The notes under the pieces: model-generated | What the model saw: the letters and a program-made list of their open reading frames with translations, nothing else | The model's database searches: none | Told to the model about the DNA's origin: nothing | Program-made: the position numbers and the translations under genes | Shown here: positions 8,522 to 17,931 of the stretch, piece after piece | How the letters are laid out: each line of letters opens with the position of its first letter | Position numbering within the stretch: the first letter of the stretch is position 1 | Assembly (NCBI GenBank): GCA_031181145.1 | Contig: JAPSLB010000019.1 | Location: forward strand, 1 to 64,000 | Direction of reading: 5' to 3' | DNA length: 64,000 nucleotides | Source of the DNA: Microvirga sp. | Lineage (GTDB): Bacteria; Pseudomonadota; Alphaproteobacteria; Rhizobiales; Beijerinckiaceae

Positions 8522-9667
8522 ATGGCCGAAGGCGCTGCTCTTCCTGTCGAAACTATGACCGGACCGGTCGTCACGGGCCGCTCCCTCTGGGCGGAAGCCC
8601 GTGGACGTCTCGTCCGCAACCGGGCGGCTCTCACCAGCATCATCCTGCTGACTCTGATCGCGCTCGCCTGCATCTTCGGACCCTTTTTCACCGGGCACCC
8701 ATACGACAGGGTCTATACGGATTACGTGAAGGTGCCCGCCAGCCTCGAAGCCTACCCGAAGCCCGGCCAGATCGAACCCCAGGTCGAGCGCATCGGCGCA
8801 CGCGTTCGGGCCAAGGCGGAGAACATCCGCACCGACAACGGCATCGTGCACCTCACCCTCGTGAGCACGAGCGCCCGCCCCATCGACGAGCGCCTCCTGG
8901 CCTATTTCGAGCGTTCTGACCTCTTCGGCACCGCCACAGTCGTGGAACGCCAGGAAGAAGGCCGCAGGCTCGTCGTCGACGTTCCGGTGAAGCGGCAGTA
9001 TTTCCTCTTCGGCACGGACGCGAACGGGCGCGATCTTCTGACCCGGACCATGAAGGCCGGCCAGATCTCGCTCTCCATCGGCCTTCTCGCCACCTTCGTG
9101 GCCATCCTCATTGGCGTGATCTACGGCGCGACCTCAGGCTATCTCGGGGGGCGCGCCGATCTCGTGATGATGCGCATCGTCGATATTCTCTACTCGCTGC
9201 CGTTCATCTTCTTCGTGATCATGCTGGTCGTTTTCTTCGGCCGCAACTTCATCCTCATGTTCATCGCGGTCGGAGCGGTGGAATGGCTCGACATGGCCCG
9301 CATCGTGCGCGGCCAGACGCTCTCCATCAAGCGCCAGGAATACGTGCAGGCCGCGGAGGCGCTCGGCGTCGAGACCAAGGGCATCATCCGCCGCCACGTG
9401 ATCCCGAACACGCTGGGCCCCGTCGTGGTCTATATGACGCTGCTCGTGCCGAAGGTGATCCTGCTGGAAAGCTTCCTCTCGTTCCTCGGCCTCGGTGTGC
9501 AGGAGCCCAATACCAGCCTCGGCGTTCTGATCTCCGAGGGCGCCAAGAACATCCAGGGCGCCACGTGGATGCTGCTCTATCCGTCCATCACGCTCGTCGC
9601 AATCCTGTTCTGCCTCAACTTCATCGGCGACGGCCTGCGCGATGCTCTCGACCCGAAGGATCGGTGA
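8522..9667 (+). CDS. oppC: oligopeptide ABC transporter permease OppC
   Basis: 381 residues. An N-terminal OppC_N segment with one membrane helix (about residues 36-60) leads to a roughly 95-residue soluble stretch (PYDRVYTDYVKVPA through VDVPVKRQY), then the permease domain starting FLFGTDANGRDLLTR with five helices and the EAA loop (YVQAAEALGVETKGIIRRH). The soluble stretch is longer than in E. coli OppC and should lie in the periplasm. The start MAEGAALPV was chosen because it follows the oppB stop by 8 bases; longer in-frame extensions overlap oppB heavily. Confidence 0.92.
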   Translation: MAEGAALPVETMTGPVVTGRSLWAEARGRLVRNRAALTSIILLTLIALACIFGPFFTGHPYDRVYTDYVKVPASLEAYPKPGQIEPQVERIGARVRAKAENIRTDNGIVHLTLVSTSARPIDERLLAYFERSDLFGTATVVERQEEGRRLVVDVPVKRQYFLFGTDANGRDLLTRTMKAGQISLSIGLLATFVAILIGVIYGATSGYLGGRADLVMMRIVDILYSLPFIFFVIMLVVFFGRNFILMFIAVGAVEWLDMARIVRGQTLSIKRQEYVQAAEALGVETKGIIRRHVIPNTLGPVVVYMTLLVPKVILLESFLSFLGLGVQEPNTSLGVLISEGAKNIQGATWMLLYPSITLVAILFCLNFIGDGLRDALDPKDR

Positions 9668-9668
9668 C

Positions 9669-11303
9669 ATGGCCGAACCCGTTCTGTCCGTCCGCAACCT
9701 TCACGTCCGCTTCCGCACCGGTGACGGCATTCTCCATGCGGTGAAGGGCATCGACCTCGATATTCCGGCCGGCGAGACCGTGGCGATCGTGGGCGAGTCG
9801 GGTTCAGGCAAGAGCCAGACCATGATGTCCGTCATGGGCCTCCTCGCATCGAACGGCTGGGCCGAAGGCTCTGTCAAATATCGCGGGCAGGAGCTGGTCG
9901 GCCTTCCTCCCGAGAGGCTCAATGCCTATCGCGGCTCGAAGCTTACCATGATCTTCCAGGAGCCGATGACCTCTCTCGATCCGCTCTATCGGATCGGCGA
10001 CCAGCTCGCTCTGCCTCTGATGAGACATGGCAAGTTGAGCAAGGCGGCCGCACGCAAGCGCGCCATCGAGCTTCTAGAGTTGGTGCGCATTCCGGATCCT
10101 GCGCGCCGCATCGACGCCTATCCGCATGAGATGTCCGGCGGTCAGCGCCAGCGCGTGATGATCGCCATGGCGTTGGCCAACGACCCGGACGTGCTGATCG
10201 CCGACGAGCCGACCACGGCACTAGACGTGACGGTTCAGGCCCAGATCCTCGAACTGCTCCGCGACCTGCAGAAGCGCCTCGGCATGTCCATCGTGTTCAT
10301 CACCCACGATCTCGGCATCGTGCGCCGCTTCGCGGACCTCACCTATGTGATGAGGCGCGGCGAGGTGGTGGAAAGCGGGAGCACGGCGGACATCTTCTCC
10401 TCCCCCAAGCATCCCTATACGAAGATGCTGATCGATGCGGAGCCGCGTGGACGTAAGGAGCCGGCTCCGGCCGATGCGCCCGTCATTCTGGATGCCAAGA
10501 ATATCCAGGTGACGTTTGCTCTCGAGAAAAACTTCTTCGGCAAGGCCACCCACATTCTCCGTGCGGTCGACGATGTCAGTCTCACCGTGCGGGCCGGCGC
10601 AACGGTGGGCATCGTTGGCGAGTCGGGCTCCGGCAAGTCCACGCTCGGGCGCGCGATCCTGAAGCTGCAGCCTGCCTCCGGCATGGTGCGGTTCGAGGAT
10701 CGCAACCTCATGCCCCTCGACCGTTCGGGCATGCGCCCTCTGCGCCGTCACCTGCAGCTCGTCTTCCAGGATCCTTTCGGCTCTCTTTCACCGCGCATGA
10801 CGGCGGGCGAGATCGTTACCGAGGGCCTACTCGTCCACGAGCCGAGCATCTCCCGCAAGGAGCGTGATCGCCGGGCGGCCCAGGCGTTCGAGGAGGTTCA
10901 ACTCGATCCGGCTTGGCGCAACCGCTTCCCGCACGAATTCTCCGGAGGTCAGCGCCAGCGTATCGCGATCGCCCGCGCCATGATCCTGCATCCGAAGCTC
11001 GTGGTGCTCGACGAGCCGACCTCGGCCCTCGACCGCTCCGTGCAGAAGGAAATCGTGGAGCTGCTGCGCAACCTGCAGAAGGCGCACGGGCTCGCCTATG
11101 TGTTCATCAGCCACGACTTGGCGGTCGTGCGAGCGTTGTCGGATGAGATCATGGTCATGAAGACCGGCAAGGTCGTGGAGCGCGGCGCGGTCGAAGAGAT
11201 CTTCGAGCGCCCGCGCGAGGTCTATACCCGCGACCTGATCGCAGCCGCCTTCCTGGCGGAGCGTGTAAGCCCAGAGACGAAAAGCCAGCCTCTGGCCTCC
11301 TGA
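9669..11303 (+). CDS. oppDF: oligopeptide ABC transporter, fused ATPases OppD-OppF
   Basis: 544 residues carrying two complete nucleotide-binding domains in one chain. Each has Walker A GESGSGKS, a signature (MSGGQRQRV in the first, FSGGQRQRI in the second) and Walker B ([24 protein letters not shown]). The first half is OppD-like and the second OppF-like, including the C-terminal oligopeptide-type extensions. It powers import through OppBC from the cytoplasmic face. The ATG at 9669 lies 1 base after the oppC stop. Confidence 0.93.
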   Translation: MAEPVLSVRNLHVRFRTGDGILHAVKGIDLDIPAGETVAIVGESGSGKSQTMMSVMGLLASNGWAEGSVKYRGQELVGLPPERLNAYRGSKLTMIFQEPMTSLDPLYRIGDQLALPLMRHGKLSKAAARKRAIELLELVRIPDPARRIDAYPHEMSGGQRQRVMIAMALANDPDVLIADEPTTALDVTVQAQILELLRDLQKRLGMSIVFITHDLGIVRRFADLTYVMRRGEVVESGSTADIFSSPKHPYTKMLIDAEPRGRKEPAPADAPVILDAKNIQVTFALEKNFFGKATHILRAVDDVSLTVRAGATVGIVGESGSGKSTLGRAILKLQPASGMVRFEDRNLMPLDRSGMRPLRRHLQLVFQDPFGSLSPRMTAGEIVTEGLLVHEPSISRKERDRRAAQAFEEVQLDPAWRNRFPHEFSGGQRQRIAIARAMILHPKLVVLDEPTSALDRSVQKEIVELLRNLQKAHGLAYVFISHDLAVVRALSDEIMVMKTGKVVERGAVEEIFERPREVYTRDLIAAAFLAERVSPETKSQPLAS

Positions 11304-11344
11304 GCCCTGGAACCGAACTCCATGGCGGGATTTGACTCCTCGCC

Positions 11345-12952
11345 ATGGCAAAGCTCGCATCCTATCGCGCGAAGCGCGACTTCACCCGGACCTCCGAGCC
11401 GGAGGGTAAGACGGCGCGGCGCCGGGGCTCGTCCTTCGTCGTTCAGAAGCACGATGCCTCCCGCCTGCATTATGACTTTCGCATAGAGCTCGACGGCGTG
11501 CTGAAAAGTTGGGCCGTGGCGAAGGGCCCGAGCCTCGTCAGGGGCGAGAAGCGCCTTGCGGTTCACGTGGAGGATCACCCGCTCGCCTATGCGGATTTCG
11601 AGGGCACCATTCCCGAAGGACAATATGGCGGCGGAACCGTCCTGGTCTGGGACCGCGGCACCTGGGAACCGGAGGGTGATCCTCACCAGGGTTACGACGA
11701 GGGCCGCCTCACTTTTCGCCTCGATGGCGAGAAGCTGCGCGGTACATGGCATCTGATTCGCATGGCGAAGCGCCCGCGAGAAGGGCAGGAATCCTGGCTG
11801 CTGATCAAGGCCGACGACGCCTACGCCCGCACGCAGGGCGACCCGGATATCCTGGAAGAAGAGCCCCTCTCCGTGAAATCCGGCCGGTCCATCGAAGAGG
11901 TTGCGCCCGACCGCATGACCAAAAGCACGAAGAAGCGACAAGCAGCCTCAAAAAGACCCGCCGCTTCTCCGGCGGACAAGCCTGCATCCTCTGCAAAGCA
12001 CAGGTCCGCAGCCAAGACTGCCGAAGCTAAGACTACAAGGATGAGCAATGTCGTGATTGCGGGAATTCCTCTCACCCATCCCGAGCGCGTGCTCTGGGAG
12101 GATCAGGGGCTTACCAAGCAGGAACTCGCGGAATTCTACGTGAACGCCGCCGAATGGCTCCTGCCTCATCTCATCAACCGTCCGCTGACTCTCATCCGCT
12201 GCCCTTCGGGGGTGCAGAAGAAATGCTTCGTTCAACGCCATACCTGGGCGGGCATGAACCCTGCGATTCACAGCACCATGGCGCCGGATACCTCGGGCAA
12301 GCTGGAAGTGCTGACCGTCTCCGACATTCAGGGGGTCGTCGCCCTCGTCCAATCCGGCGTGCTCGAACTGCACGTCTGGGGAGCGACGCTCGACGACCTG
12401 GAGCGTCCAGATCGACTGGTCTTCGATTTCGATCCCGGTGAGGGCGTGGAGTGGCTCCGGGTGATCGAAGGTGCGCTCGCCGTTCGTGAGCGCCTCAAAG
12501 TCCTGGGCCTCGAGAGCTTCGTAAAGACCACCGGAGGCAAGGGCTTGCACGTGGTCGTTCCTTTGAAGCCCAGGGCGGACTGGAAGGATGCGCTGAATTT
12601 CACGCGCAGCATTGCGGAAGCGATGGCGAAGGACGAGCCGGATCGCTACACCGTCACATCGATCAAGAAGGAGCGGAAGGCTAAGATCTTCATCGATTAC
12701 CTGCGCAACAACCGCGAGGCCTCTGCAGTTGCACCCTATTCCAGCCGCTCGCGCCCCGGAGCCCCCGTGGCGACGCCGGTCAGCTGGGAGGAACTGACGC
12801 CGGATCTCAAGCCCGACGGCTTCACGGTCCAGAGCCTGGGCAAGCGCCTCCTTTCGTTGAGAGAGGATCCATGGGCGCGGATCACGGAAATCGATCAGGT
12901 TCTGCCCGAGGCGAAGCGCTCGAAGCGCGCCTCTCAGAAGAAGGGCGGCTGA
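11345..12952 (+). CDS. ligD: LigD-like protein: 3'-phosphoesterase plus polymerase/primase domain, no ligase domain
   Basis: 535 residues. Residues about 25-165 are the LigD phosphoesterase domain (FVVQKHDASRLHYDFRIE, then FEGTIPEGQYGGG). Residues about 175-232 are a Lys/Ala/Ser-rich linker. Residues about 235-525 are the AEP-family polymerase/primase domain, with catalytic DFDPG (Asp361, Asp363) and TTGGKGLHVVVPL. The usual ATP-dependent ligase domain (KxDG nucleotidyl lysine) found in full LigD is absent, so the protein is about 300 residues short. In non-homologous end joining the PE domain trims 3' ends and the POL domain adds ribonucleotides or fills gaps, so a separate ligase and Ku are expected elsewhere. 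The last 19 bases overlap the convergent GST gene. Confidence 0.88.
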   Translation: MAKLASYRAKRDFTRTSEPEGKTARRRGSSFVVQKHDASRLHYDFRIELDGVLKSWAVAKGPSLVRGEKRLAVHVEDHPLAYADFEGTIPEGQYGGGTVLVWDRGTWEPEGDPHQGYDEGRLTFRLDGEKLRGTWHLIRMAKRPREGQESWLLIKADDAYARTQGDPDILEEEPLSVKSGRSIEEVAPDRMTKSTKKRQAASKRPAASPADKPASSAKHRSAAKTAEAKTTRMSNVVIAGIPLTHPERVLWEDQGLTKQELAEFYVNAAEWLLPHLINRPLTLIRCPSGVQKKCFVQRHTWAGMNPAIHSTMAPDTSGKLEVLTVSDIQGVVALVQSGVLELHVWGATLDDLERPDRLVFDFDPGEGVEWLRVIEGALAVRERLKVLGLESFVKTTGGKGLHVVVPLKPRADWKDALNFTRSIAEAMAKDEPDRYTVTSIKKERKAKIFIDYLRNNREASAVAPYSSRSRPGAPVATPVSWEELTPDLKPDGFTVQSLGKRLLSLREDPWARITEIDQVLPEAKRSKRASQKKGG

Positions 12953-13569
12953 ATTTCTTCGACCCTGAGAGCCTCCTGCACGGCGCGGCGCGCGAGCACC
13001 CGCTCGCCCAATGCATTCAGGTTGGAGAGCATCCGTGGCGGACGCGGCATGCCGCGCCCCCAGCGCATCAGCATGAACAGGAAAAGGTCCGCGGCGGAGA
13101 AGCGATCTCCGAGGAGCCACGTCCTGTCACCGAGCTGTTCGGAAATGATGTCGAACATCCGGTAGAGACGCTGCTCGGCAGCCTTCTTTGCGGCGGATAC
13201 AGCCGCCTCGTCGCTCACGTGCTCATGCGGATAGAACCACGCGCGGTACTCCGCCTGCGGCGTGTTCGTCAGGTGAACCATCCATTTGTAGAACTCCGCG
13301 CGCTCCCGAGTGCCCACCTCCGGAGCAAGACCGGCCTGCGGAAACTTGTCGACGAGATGGAGCGCGATGGCTACCGTCTCGAACAGCACAAGATCGCCAT
13401 CGACCAGTACGGGAATGCGGCCGTTGGGGTTGAGCTTCAGGTATTGTGCGCTCTTCTGTGCATTCTTGCCCCGGTCCACGAGATGCATCTCGAAAGGTAC
13501 CCCGACCTCCCGCATCATCATGTGCGGAAGCAGGCTGGCATTGCCGGGATAATAATAGAGCGCCAACAT
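12934..13569 (-). CDS. glutathione S-transferase family protein
   Basis: 211 residues. The N-terminal thioredoxin-fold half begins MLALYYYPGNASLLPHM and contains NPNGRIPVLVDGDLVLFET, with the cis-Pro and the glutathione-binding ET pair. The helical C-terminal half contains LLGDRFSAADLFLFMLM, matching the GST N-capping motif. The substrate is unknown. Start choice is uncertain: ATG 13569 gives the cleanest N-terminus, but an in-frame ATG at 13599 exists and neither has a strong Shine-Dalgarno. It is convergent with ligD, overlapping by 19 bases. Confidence 0.87.
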   Translation of the reverse strand: MLALYYYPGNASLLPHMMMREVGVPFEMHLVDRGKNAQKSAQYLKLNPNGRIPVLVDGDLVLFETVAIALHLVDKFPQAGLAPEVGTRERAEFYKWMVHLTNTPQAEYRAWFYPHEHVSDEAAVSAAKKAAEQRLYRMFDIISEQLGDRTWLLGDRFSAADLFLFMLMRWGRGMPRPPRMLSNLNALGERVLARRAVQEALRVEEIQPPFF

Positions 13570-13704
13570 CGGGAGGAGCCTTTCGCAGGGAAACACCATT
13601 CCTAGAAAGCGCGCAGGACTTCGTAAAGCCCCCACACCTCGATCCAGACCTTCCTTTCGGAGGAGAGCGCCCTATCGTCCTGAAAGGGGACAGGAGCGCC
13701 GGAG

Positions 13705-14529
13705 ATGACGGAGCAGGAGCGCAGCATCATCGTGAAAGTGCGGGTGGAGCCGGGTGAGCGCGTCAGACTGAAGGAGCGCGATCCGCGTGATTCCAGTCTC
13801 TTCCGTGACGAGAAGGAGACGAAAGCGGCGACCTCCGCCCTCGCGAAGGATATCGACGTCCTGCAGGACCGGCTTTATGCGGAGGGCTCGCGCGCGCTCC
13901 TCGTGATCCTCCAAGGCACCGATACCTCGGGCAAGGATGGAACCATCCGCAACGTGTTCAATGCCACGGGACCACTGGGAGTCTCGGTGACGCCCTTCGG
14001 CGTTCCTACGAAAACGGAACTGGCCCACGACTATCTCTGGCGCATCCATGCCGCCTGCCCTCGTCGCGGCACCATTGGTATCTTCAACCGCTCGCATTAC
14101 GAGGGCGTACTCGTGGAGAAGGTACGCAAGCTCTCGCCGCTAGCACTCATCGAGCAGCGCTATGATCAGATCAATGCCTTCGAGAAGCATTTGACCGAGA
14201 ACGGCACGACCATTCTCAAGTTCATGCTGCACATTTCGAAGGACGAGCAGAAGGAGCGGCTTCAGGAACGTCTCGACGATCCGAGAAAGCACTGGAAGTT
14301 CAACCCGGGCGATCTCGATGACCGGGTCCACTGGGACGAGTACCAGGACGCCTATGAGACCATGCTGCAGCGCTGCTCCACACATCATGCCCCATGGCAT
14401 GTCATTCCAGCCGATCGCAAATGGGTGCGCAACGCAGCCGTCGCCACGATCGTCAAAGCGACCCTTGAGGACATGGACCCGCAATATCCGAAGGCGCAGT
14501 GGGAGCCCGGCGATTTTACGATTTCCTGA
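13705..14529 (+). CDS. ppk2: polyphosphate kinase 2 family protein
   Basis: 274 residues with a P-loop GTDTSGKDGT at residues 71-80, Walker B region GIFNRSHYEGVLV, and the lid arginines in the DDPRKHWKF segment. PPK2 enzymes move phosphate between polyphosphate and nucleotides; this one-domain length suits enzymes that phosphorylate AMP or ADP from polyphosphate, though the subclass is uncertain. Location is cytoplasmic. It is followed 62 bases later by a universal stress protein gene on the same strand, which suggests a stress or energy-shortage context. Confidence 0.9.
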   Translation: MTEQERSIIVKVRVEPGERVRLKERDPRDSSLFRDEKETKAATSALAKDIDVLQDRLYAEGSRALLVILQGTDTSGKDGTIRNVFNATGPLGVSVTPFGVPTKTELAHDYLWRIHAACPRRGTIGIFNRSHYEGVLVEKVRKLSPLALIEQRYDQINAFEKHLTENGTTILKFMLHISKDEQKERLQERLDDPRKHWKFNPGDLDDRVHWDEYQDAYETMLQRCSTHHAPWHVIPADRKWVRNAAVATIVKATLEDMDPQYPKAQWEPGDFTIS

Positions 14530-14591
14530 GCGGAATGCCACCTTCGTCGAAAGCTCTTGCCGAGGCGGGCCGGGCGCGCGACAATAATCTC

Positions 14592-15428
14592 ATGAAAAGC
14601 ATTCTCGTCCCGATCGAAGATCATGGCCATATCGAGAGCCAGCTTGAGCTGGCGCTCCTCCTGGGCGAAGCCTTTGACAGTTACATCGAGGGGCTGGCAA
14701 TCACCCCCGATTATCCCGTGGTTCTTCCGGTTGACATCGCCATCGGCGTTCCGTCCCCCCTCACGCCTGAGAACCGCATGGACATGGCACGAACCTGCCG
14801 CGAGCGGTTCGAAGGCTTCATGGCCGCCAAGCAGATCGCGCGCGCTTCCGCAGGCCTGCCCGGCCTGAGCTTCGGCTGGCGTCAGGACGGCCTGATGGAG
14901 GATGCATTCCTGGGCGCCTACGGCCGGGTCTTCGACACCATCGTGGTCGGCAGGCCGGACGGGTCGGAGGGCCAGACGCGCCTGTCCACCGTCGAGTCGG
15001 CTCTGTTCGAAACGGGTCATCCGGTCATGATCGCTCCGCCGAGCGCCCCTCGCACTTTCGGCGAAGTGGCCGTGATCGCCTGGAACCGCAGCACCGAGAC
15101 CGCACGCGCTGTTCTGGGCGCCATGCCTCTGCTGAAGAAGGCGCGCCGCGTCATCGTCCTGGAGCTGGAGGATTGGGGTGTCCCGGGCCCCTCCGGATCA
15201 GAGCTCGCCCGCTCACTGCGGATGCATGATGTCTCCGCCGAAGCCGTGACCGCCCCCGACCCGTCGGATCGGCCCGGAGAAACCATTCTGTCCGAATGCG
15301 CGGCCCTAGGCTGCGACCTCCTGGTCAAGGGCGCCTATACCCAAAGCCGCCTCAGGCAGATGTTCTTCGGCGGCGCGACGAGCCATATTCTCAGCAACAC
15401 CACGATTCCTGTTCTGATGGCTCATTAG
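14592..15428 (+). CDS. tandem universal stress protein (UspA family)
   Basis: 278 residues comprising two Usp-like halves. It starts MKSILVPIEDHGH. The second half ends with the family pattern CDLLVKGAYTQSRLRQMFFGGATSHILSN split across the ATP-binding loop (GAYTQSRLRQMFFGG) and a final strand IPVLMAH. The nucleotide-binding G-2x-G-9x-G(S/T) motif is recognisable only in the second half. The protein is probably cytoplasmic and binds ATP or senses stress; the mechanism is unknown. The upstream in-frame extension to 14499 overlaps ppk2 and was rejected. Confidence 0.85.
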   Translation: MKSILVPIEDHGHIESQLELALLLGEAFDSYIEGLAITPDYPVVLPVDIAIGVPSPLTPENRMDMARTCRERFEGFMAAKQIARASAGLPGLSFGWRQDGLMEDAFLGAYGRVFDTIVVGRPDGSEGQTRLSTVESALFETGHPVMIAPPSAPRTFGEVAVIAWNRSTETARAVLGAMPLLKKARRVIVLELEDWGVPGPSGSELARSLRMHDVSAEAVTAPDPSDRPGETILSECAALGCDLLVKGAYTQSRLRQMFFGGATSHILSNTTIPVLMAH

Positions 15429-15444
15429 AGGGTGAAGGCCTGCC

Positions 15445-16359
15445 ATGCTCCGTGATGTGGCCGTCGTTCTGGATGAGCGCTTCCGCCGCCTGGTCATTTC
15501 GTCCGCCCGGCTAGAGAGGCTTGCGGAAGGATGCCGCTGGGCGGAAGGTCCCGCCTACTTCCCGGCGGGGCGTTATCTAATCTGGAGCGACGTGCCCAAC
15601 GACCGGATGATGCGGTTCGACGAGACTTCGAACGCGGTGAGCGTCTTTCGCGCCCCATCCGGCTATTCCAACGGCAACACGGTTGACCGCCAGGGCCGCC
15701 TCATCACCTGTGAGCACGGCAACCGGCGGGTGACGCGCACGGAGCATGACGGCTCAGTCACGGTCCTCGCCAGCCATCATGACGGCAAGCGCTTGAACAG
15801 CCCCAACGATGCGGTGGTGAAGTCAGACGGCTCGATCTGGTTCACGGATCCAGCCTACGGCATCGATTCCGACTACGAGGGCCACAAGGCGGACAGCGAG
15901 ATCGGCGCCTGCCACGTCTACAGAGTCGATCCGCAGAGCGGCTCCGTCAGCATCGCCGCCGGCGACTTCATCCGTCCGAACGGCCTCGCCTTCTCCCCGG
16001 ACGAGAGGCGCCTGTATGTCGCCGATACGGGGGCGACCCATGTCGCCGATGGGCCGCGCCATATCCGGGTCTTCGATGTAGGCGAGAACGGCCGTCTCAC
16101 GGGTGGGGACGTCTTTGCCACCTGCACCAGTGGCCTCTTCGACGGATTTCGGCTGGACGAGGCCGGGCGGATCTGGACCAGCGCGGGAGACGGTGTGCAT
16201 TGCTACGAAAGCGACGGCACCCTCATCGGCAAGATCCTGGTTCCGGAAGCGGTGGCGAACGTGGTTTTCGGAGGCGTCAAGCGCAACCGGCTCTACATCT
16301 GCGCCACGACTTCACTCTATTCCATCCTTCTGCCGGTGAATGGGGCGAAGACCTTTTAA
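15445..16359 (+). CDS. SMP-30/gluconolactonase-like beta-propeller protein
   Basis: 304 residues with the SMP-30/gluconolactonase signature order: EGCRWAEGPAYFPAG at the N-terminus with the metal-ligand Glu, then RLITCEHGNRRVTR, LNSPNDAVVKSDGSIWFTDP with the metal-binding Asn, and FIRPNGLAFSPDERRLYVADT. These are Ca2+- or Zn2+-dependent lactonases that open sugar lactones. No signal peptide is evident. It starts 16 bases after the universal stress protein gene. Its 3' end overlaps the convergent thioesterase gene by 4 bases. Confidence 0.9.
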   Translation: MLRDVAVVLDERFRRLVISSARLERLAEGCRWAEGPAYFPAGRYLIWSDVPNDRMMRFDETSNAVSVFRAPSGYSNGNTVDRQGRLITCEHGNRRVTRTEHDGSVTVLASHHDGKRLNSPNDAVVKSDGSIWFTDPAYGIDSDYEGHKADSEIGACHVYRVDPQSGSVSIAAGDFIRPNGLAFSPDERRLYVADTGATHVADGPRHIRVFDVGENGRLTGGDVFATCTSGLFDGFRLDEAGRIWTSAGDGVHCYESDGTLIGKILVPEAVANVVFGGVKRNRLYICATTSLYSILLPVNGAKTF

Positions 16360-16811
16360 TCGTCCACGCCAGCGCGTCCTTCGATCGTCATGAGGGTGGC
16401 CGTCAGCAGGGCGATGAGCTTCTCTTGCCCCTCCCGCTCGGCGAAGACGTCGCTTTGGGCGAGCGTGAGCGTGCGCCCCGCCTTGACGACCCGGCCCCGC
16501 GCCACGATCCGATCTCCCATGGCAGGAGCGAGAAGATTGATCTTGAACTCAGCAGTGAGCACACCTGCCCCGGTCGGCATCAGGGTCAGGGCCGCGTAAC
16601 CGGCAGCCGAGTCCGCGATGCTCGCCACGGCTCCCGCATGCATGAAACCGTGCTGCTGCGACACGGCGGGCGTCATCGGCAGTGCGAGGTCGACCTCGCC
16701 CGGCGAGACACGGGCAATCGATGCCCCCAGCGTCTCCATGAGACCCTGCTTCGCGAAACTCGCCCGCACCCGCGCCTCGAAACCAGGATCGATCGGCCTC
16801 GGGTCATTCAT
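16356..16811 (-). CDS. PaaI-type hotdog thioesterase
   Basis: 151 residues forming a single hotdog fold. The catalytic-loop region HGFMHAGAVASIADSAAGYAA is typical of PaaI/YdiI-like thioesterases, followed by LTAEFKINLLAPA and GRTLTLAQSDVF. It hydrolyses acyl-CoA thioesters; the substrate is unknown. The ATG at 16811 follows a GGAGGGG Shine-Dalgarno and was preferred over the extension to 16883. Confidence 0.88.
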   Translation of the reverse strand: MNDPRPIDPGFEARVRASFAKQGLMETLGASIARVSPGEVDLALPMTPAVSQQHGFMHAGAVASIADSAAGYAALTLMPTGAGVLTAEFKINLLAPAMGDRIVARGRVVKAGRTLTLAQSDVFAEREGQEKLIALLTATLMTIEGRAGVDD

Positions 16812-16894
16812 GCTCACCCCTCCCTGCTCGATGTCATTAAGACAGCTTTCATCCCTCTTGTGAATGATACGCGCTTCAATCATGTGTGCGGGCC

Positions 16895-17830
16895 ATGAGT
16901 CACGCTGCTTCCCCGTCTGCCCAGAAAGTGCGGTCAGGTGTCCTTGTCGGCATCGGCCTGATGCTGCTCGGAACCTTCCTGTTCTCCGTCAATGACGTCA
17001 TGGGCAAGTGGCTCGTGGCCACCTATTCCGTCGGGCAGGTCCTGCTCTTGCGCGGCGTCGCGGCGTTGGCCATTCTCCTTCCGATCATGCGGCAGCAGAA
17101 CATCCCGATCAGGATTCCGCCGCAACCGGGCCTTCACGCCTTTCGGATCCTGCTTTCGACGCTGGAGGTGGCCTGCTTCTATTGGGCTGTCACCTACCTG
17201 CCGCTCGCGGACGTGATGACCTATTACCTGGCGGGGCCGATCTATGTCGCAGCCTTCGCGGTCTTCTGGCTGGGCGAGAGGATCGACCGGCCCCGCATTC
17301 TCGCCATCGCGGTAGGCTTCATCGGAGTGCTGATCGCCCTTCGCCCTTCGCCGGCAACGCTCTCCTGGCCCGCCCTCATCGCCCTTGCGGGGAGCATGTT
17401 CTATGCGCTTCTGATGATCACGACGCGGAAACTGCGTGATACCGACGACGGAACGCTGGTCCTGGGCCAGATGCTGGGCAACGTGATCTTCGGCATCGCC
17501 GTCGCGCCCTTCGCCTGGGTCACGCCGGGCTGGCTCGACCTCGCCGGCCTTTTCCTCCTCGGCATCGTCTCGATGGCAGCCCATGCCTGCGTCAACCGCT
17601 CCCTGAAGATTGCTCCCGCCTCCGTTGTCGCGCCCTATCAGTACACGCTCATCGTCTGGGCCATCGTGCTCGGCTATCTGGCCTTCGGGGACATCGTCGA
17701 GTTCTGGACTCTGGCGGGTGCCGCCGTCATCTGCGCCGCGGGCGTGGGGCTCATGCTCCTGGAACGCGAAGCCGCCCGGCGCGGGCGCGAGGCCAAGGAC
17801 ATCAAGGATCCGGTACTCCCGGAGGCTTAA
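16895..17830 (+). CDS. EamA/DMT family transporter
   Basis: About 311 residues with ten hydrophobic segments arranged as two five-helix EamA repeats (first from LVGIGLMLLGTFLFSVNDVM, second from SWPALIALAGSMFYALLMI). The family exports metabolites or drugs; substrate is not predictable. ATG 16895 was chosen, but an in-frame GTG at 16886 is equally possible and no strong Shine-Dalgarno decides. The C-terminus is charged (AARRGREAKDIKD) and should be cytoplasmic. Confidence 0.87.
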   Translation: MSHAASPSAQKVRSGVLVGIGLMLLGTFLFSVNDVMGKWLVATYSVGQVLLLRGVAALAILLPIMRQQNIPIRIPPQPGLHAFRILLSTLEVACFYWAVTYLPLADVMTYYLAGPIYVAAFAVFWLGERIDRPRILAIAVGFIGVLIALRPSPATLSWPALIALAGSMFYALLMITTRKLRDTDDGTLVLGQMLGNVIFGIAVAPFAWVTPGWLDLAGLFLLGIVSMAAHACVNRSLKIAPASVVAPYQYTLIVWAIVLGYLAFGDIVEFWTLAGAAVICAAGVGLMLLEREAARRGREAKDIKDPVLPEA

Positions 17831-17931
17831 TCCAAAGACTGACCTCGTCCCCGCGGACTCCCCCGCAAACGAACTTGACAGCTTCGCCGCTGCGTCCGTC
17901 AATGATGCAATAAAAACACAGAGGGAGTCCG

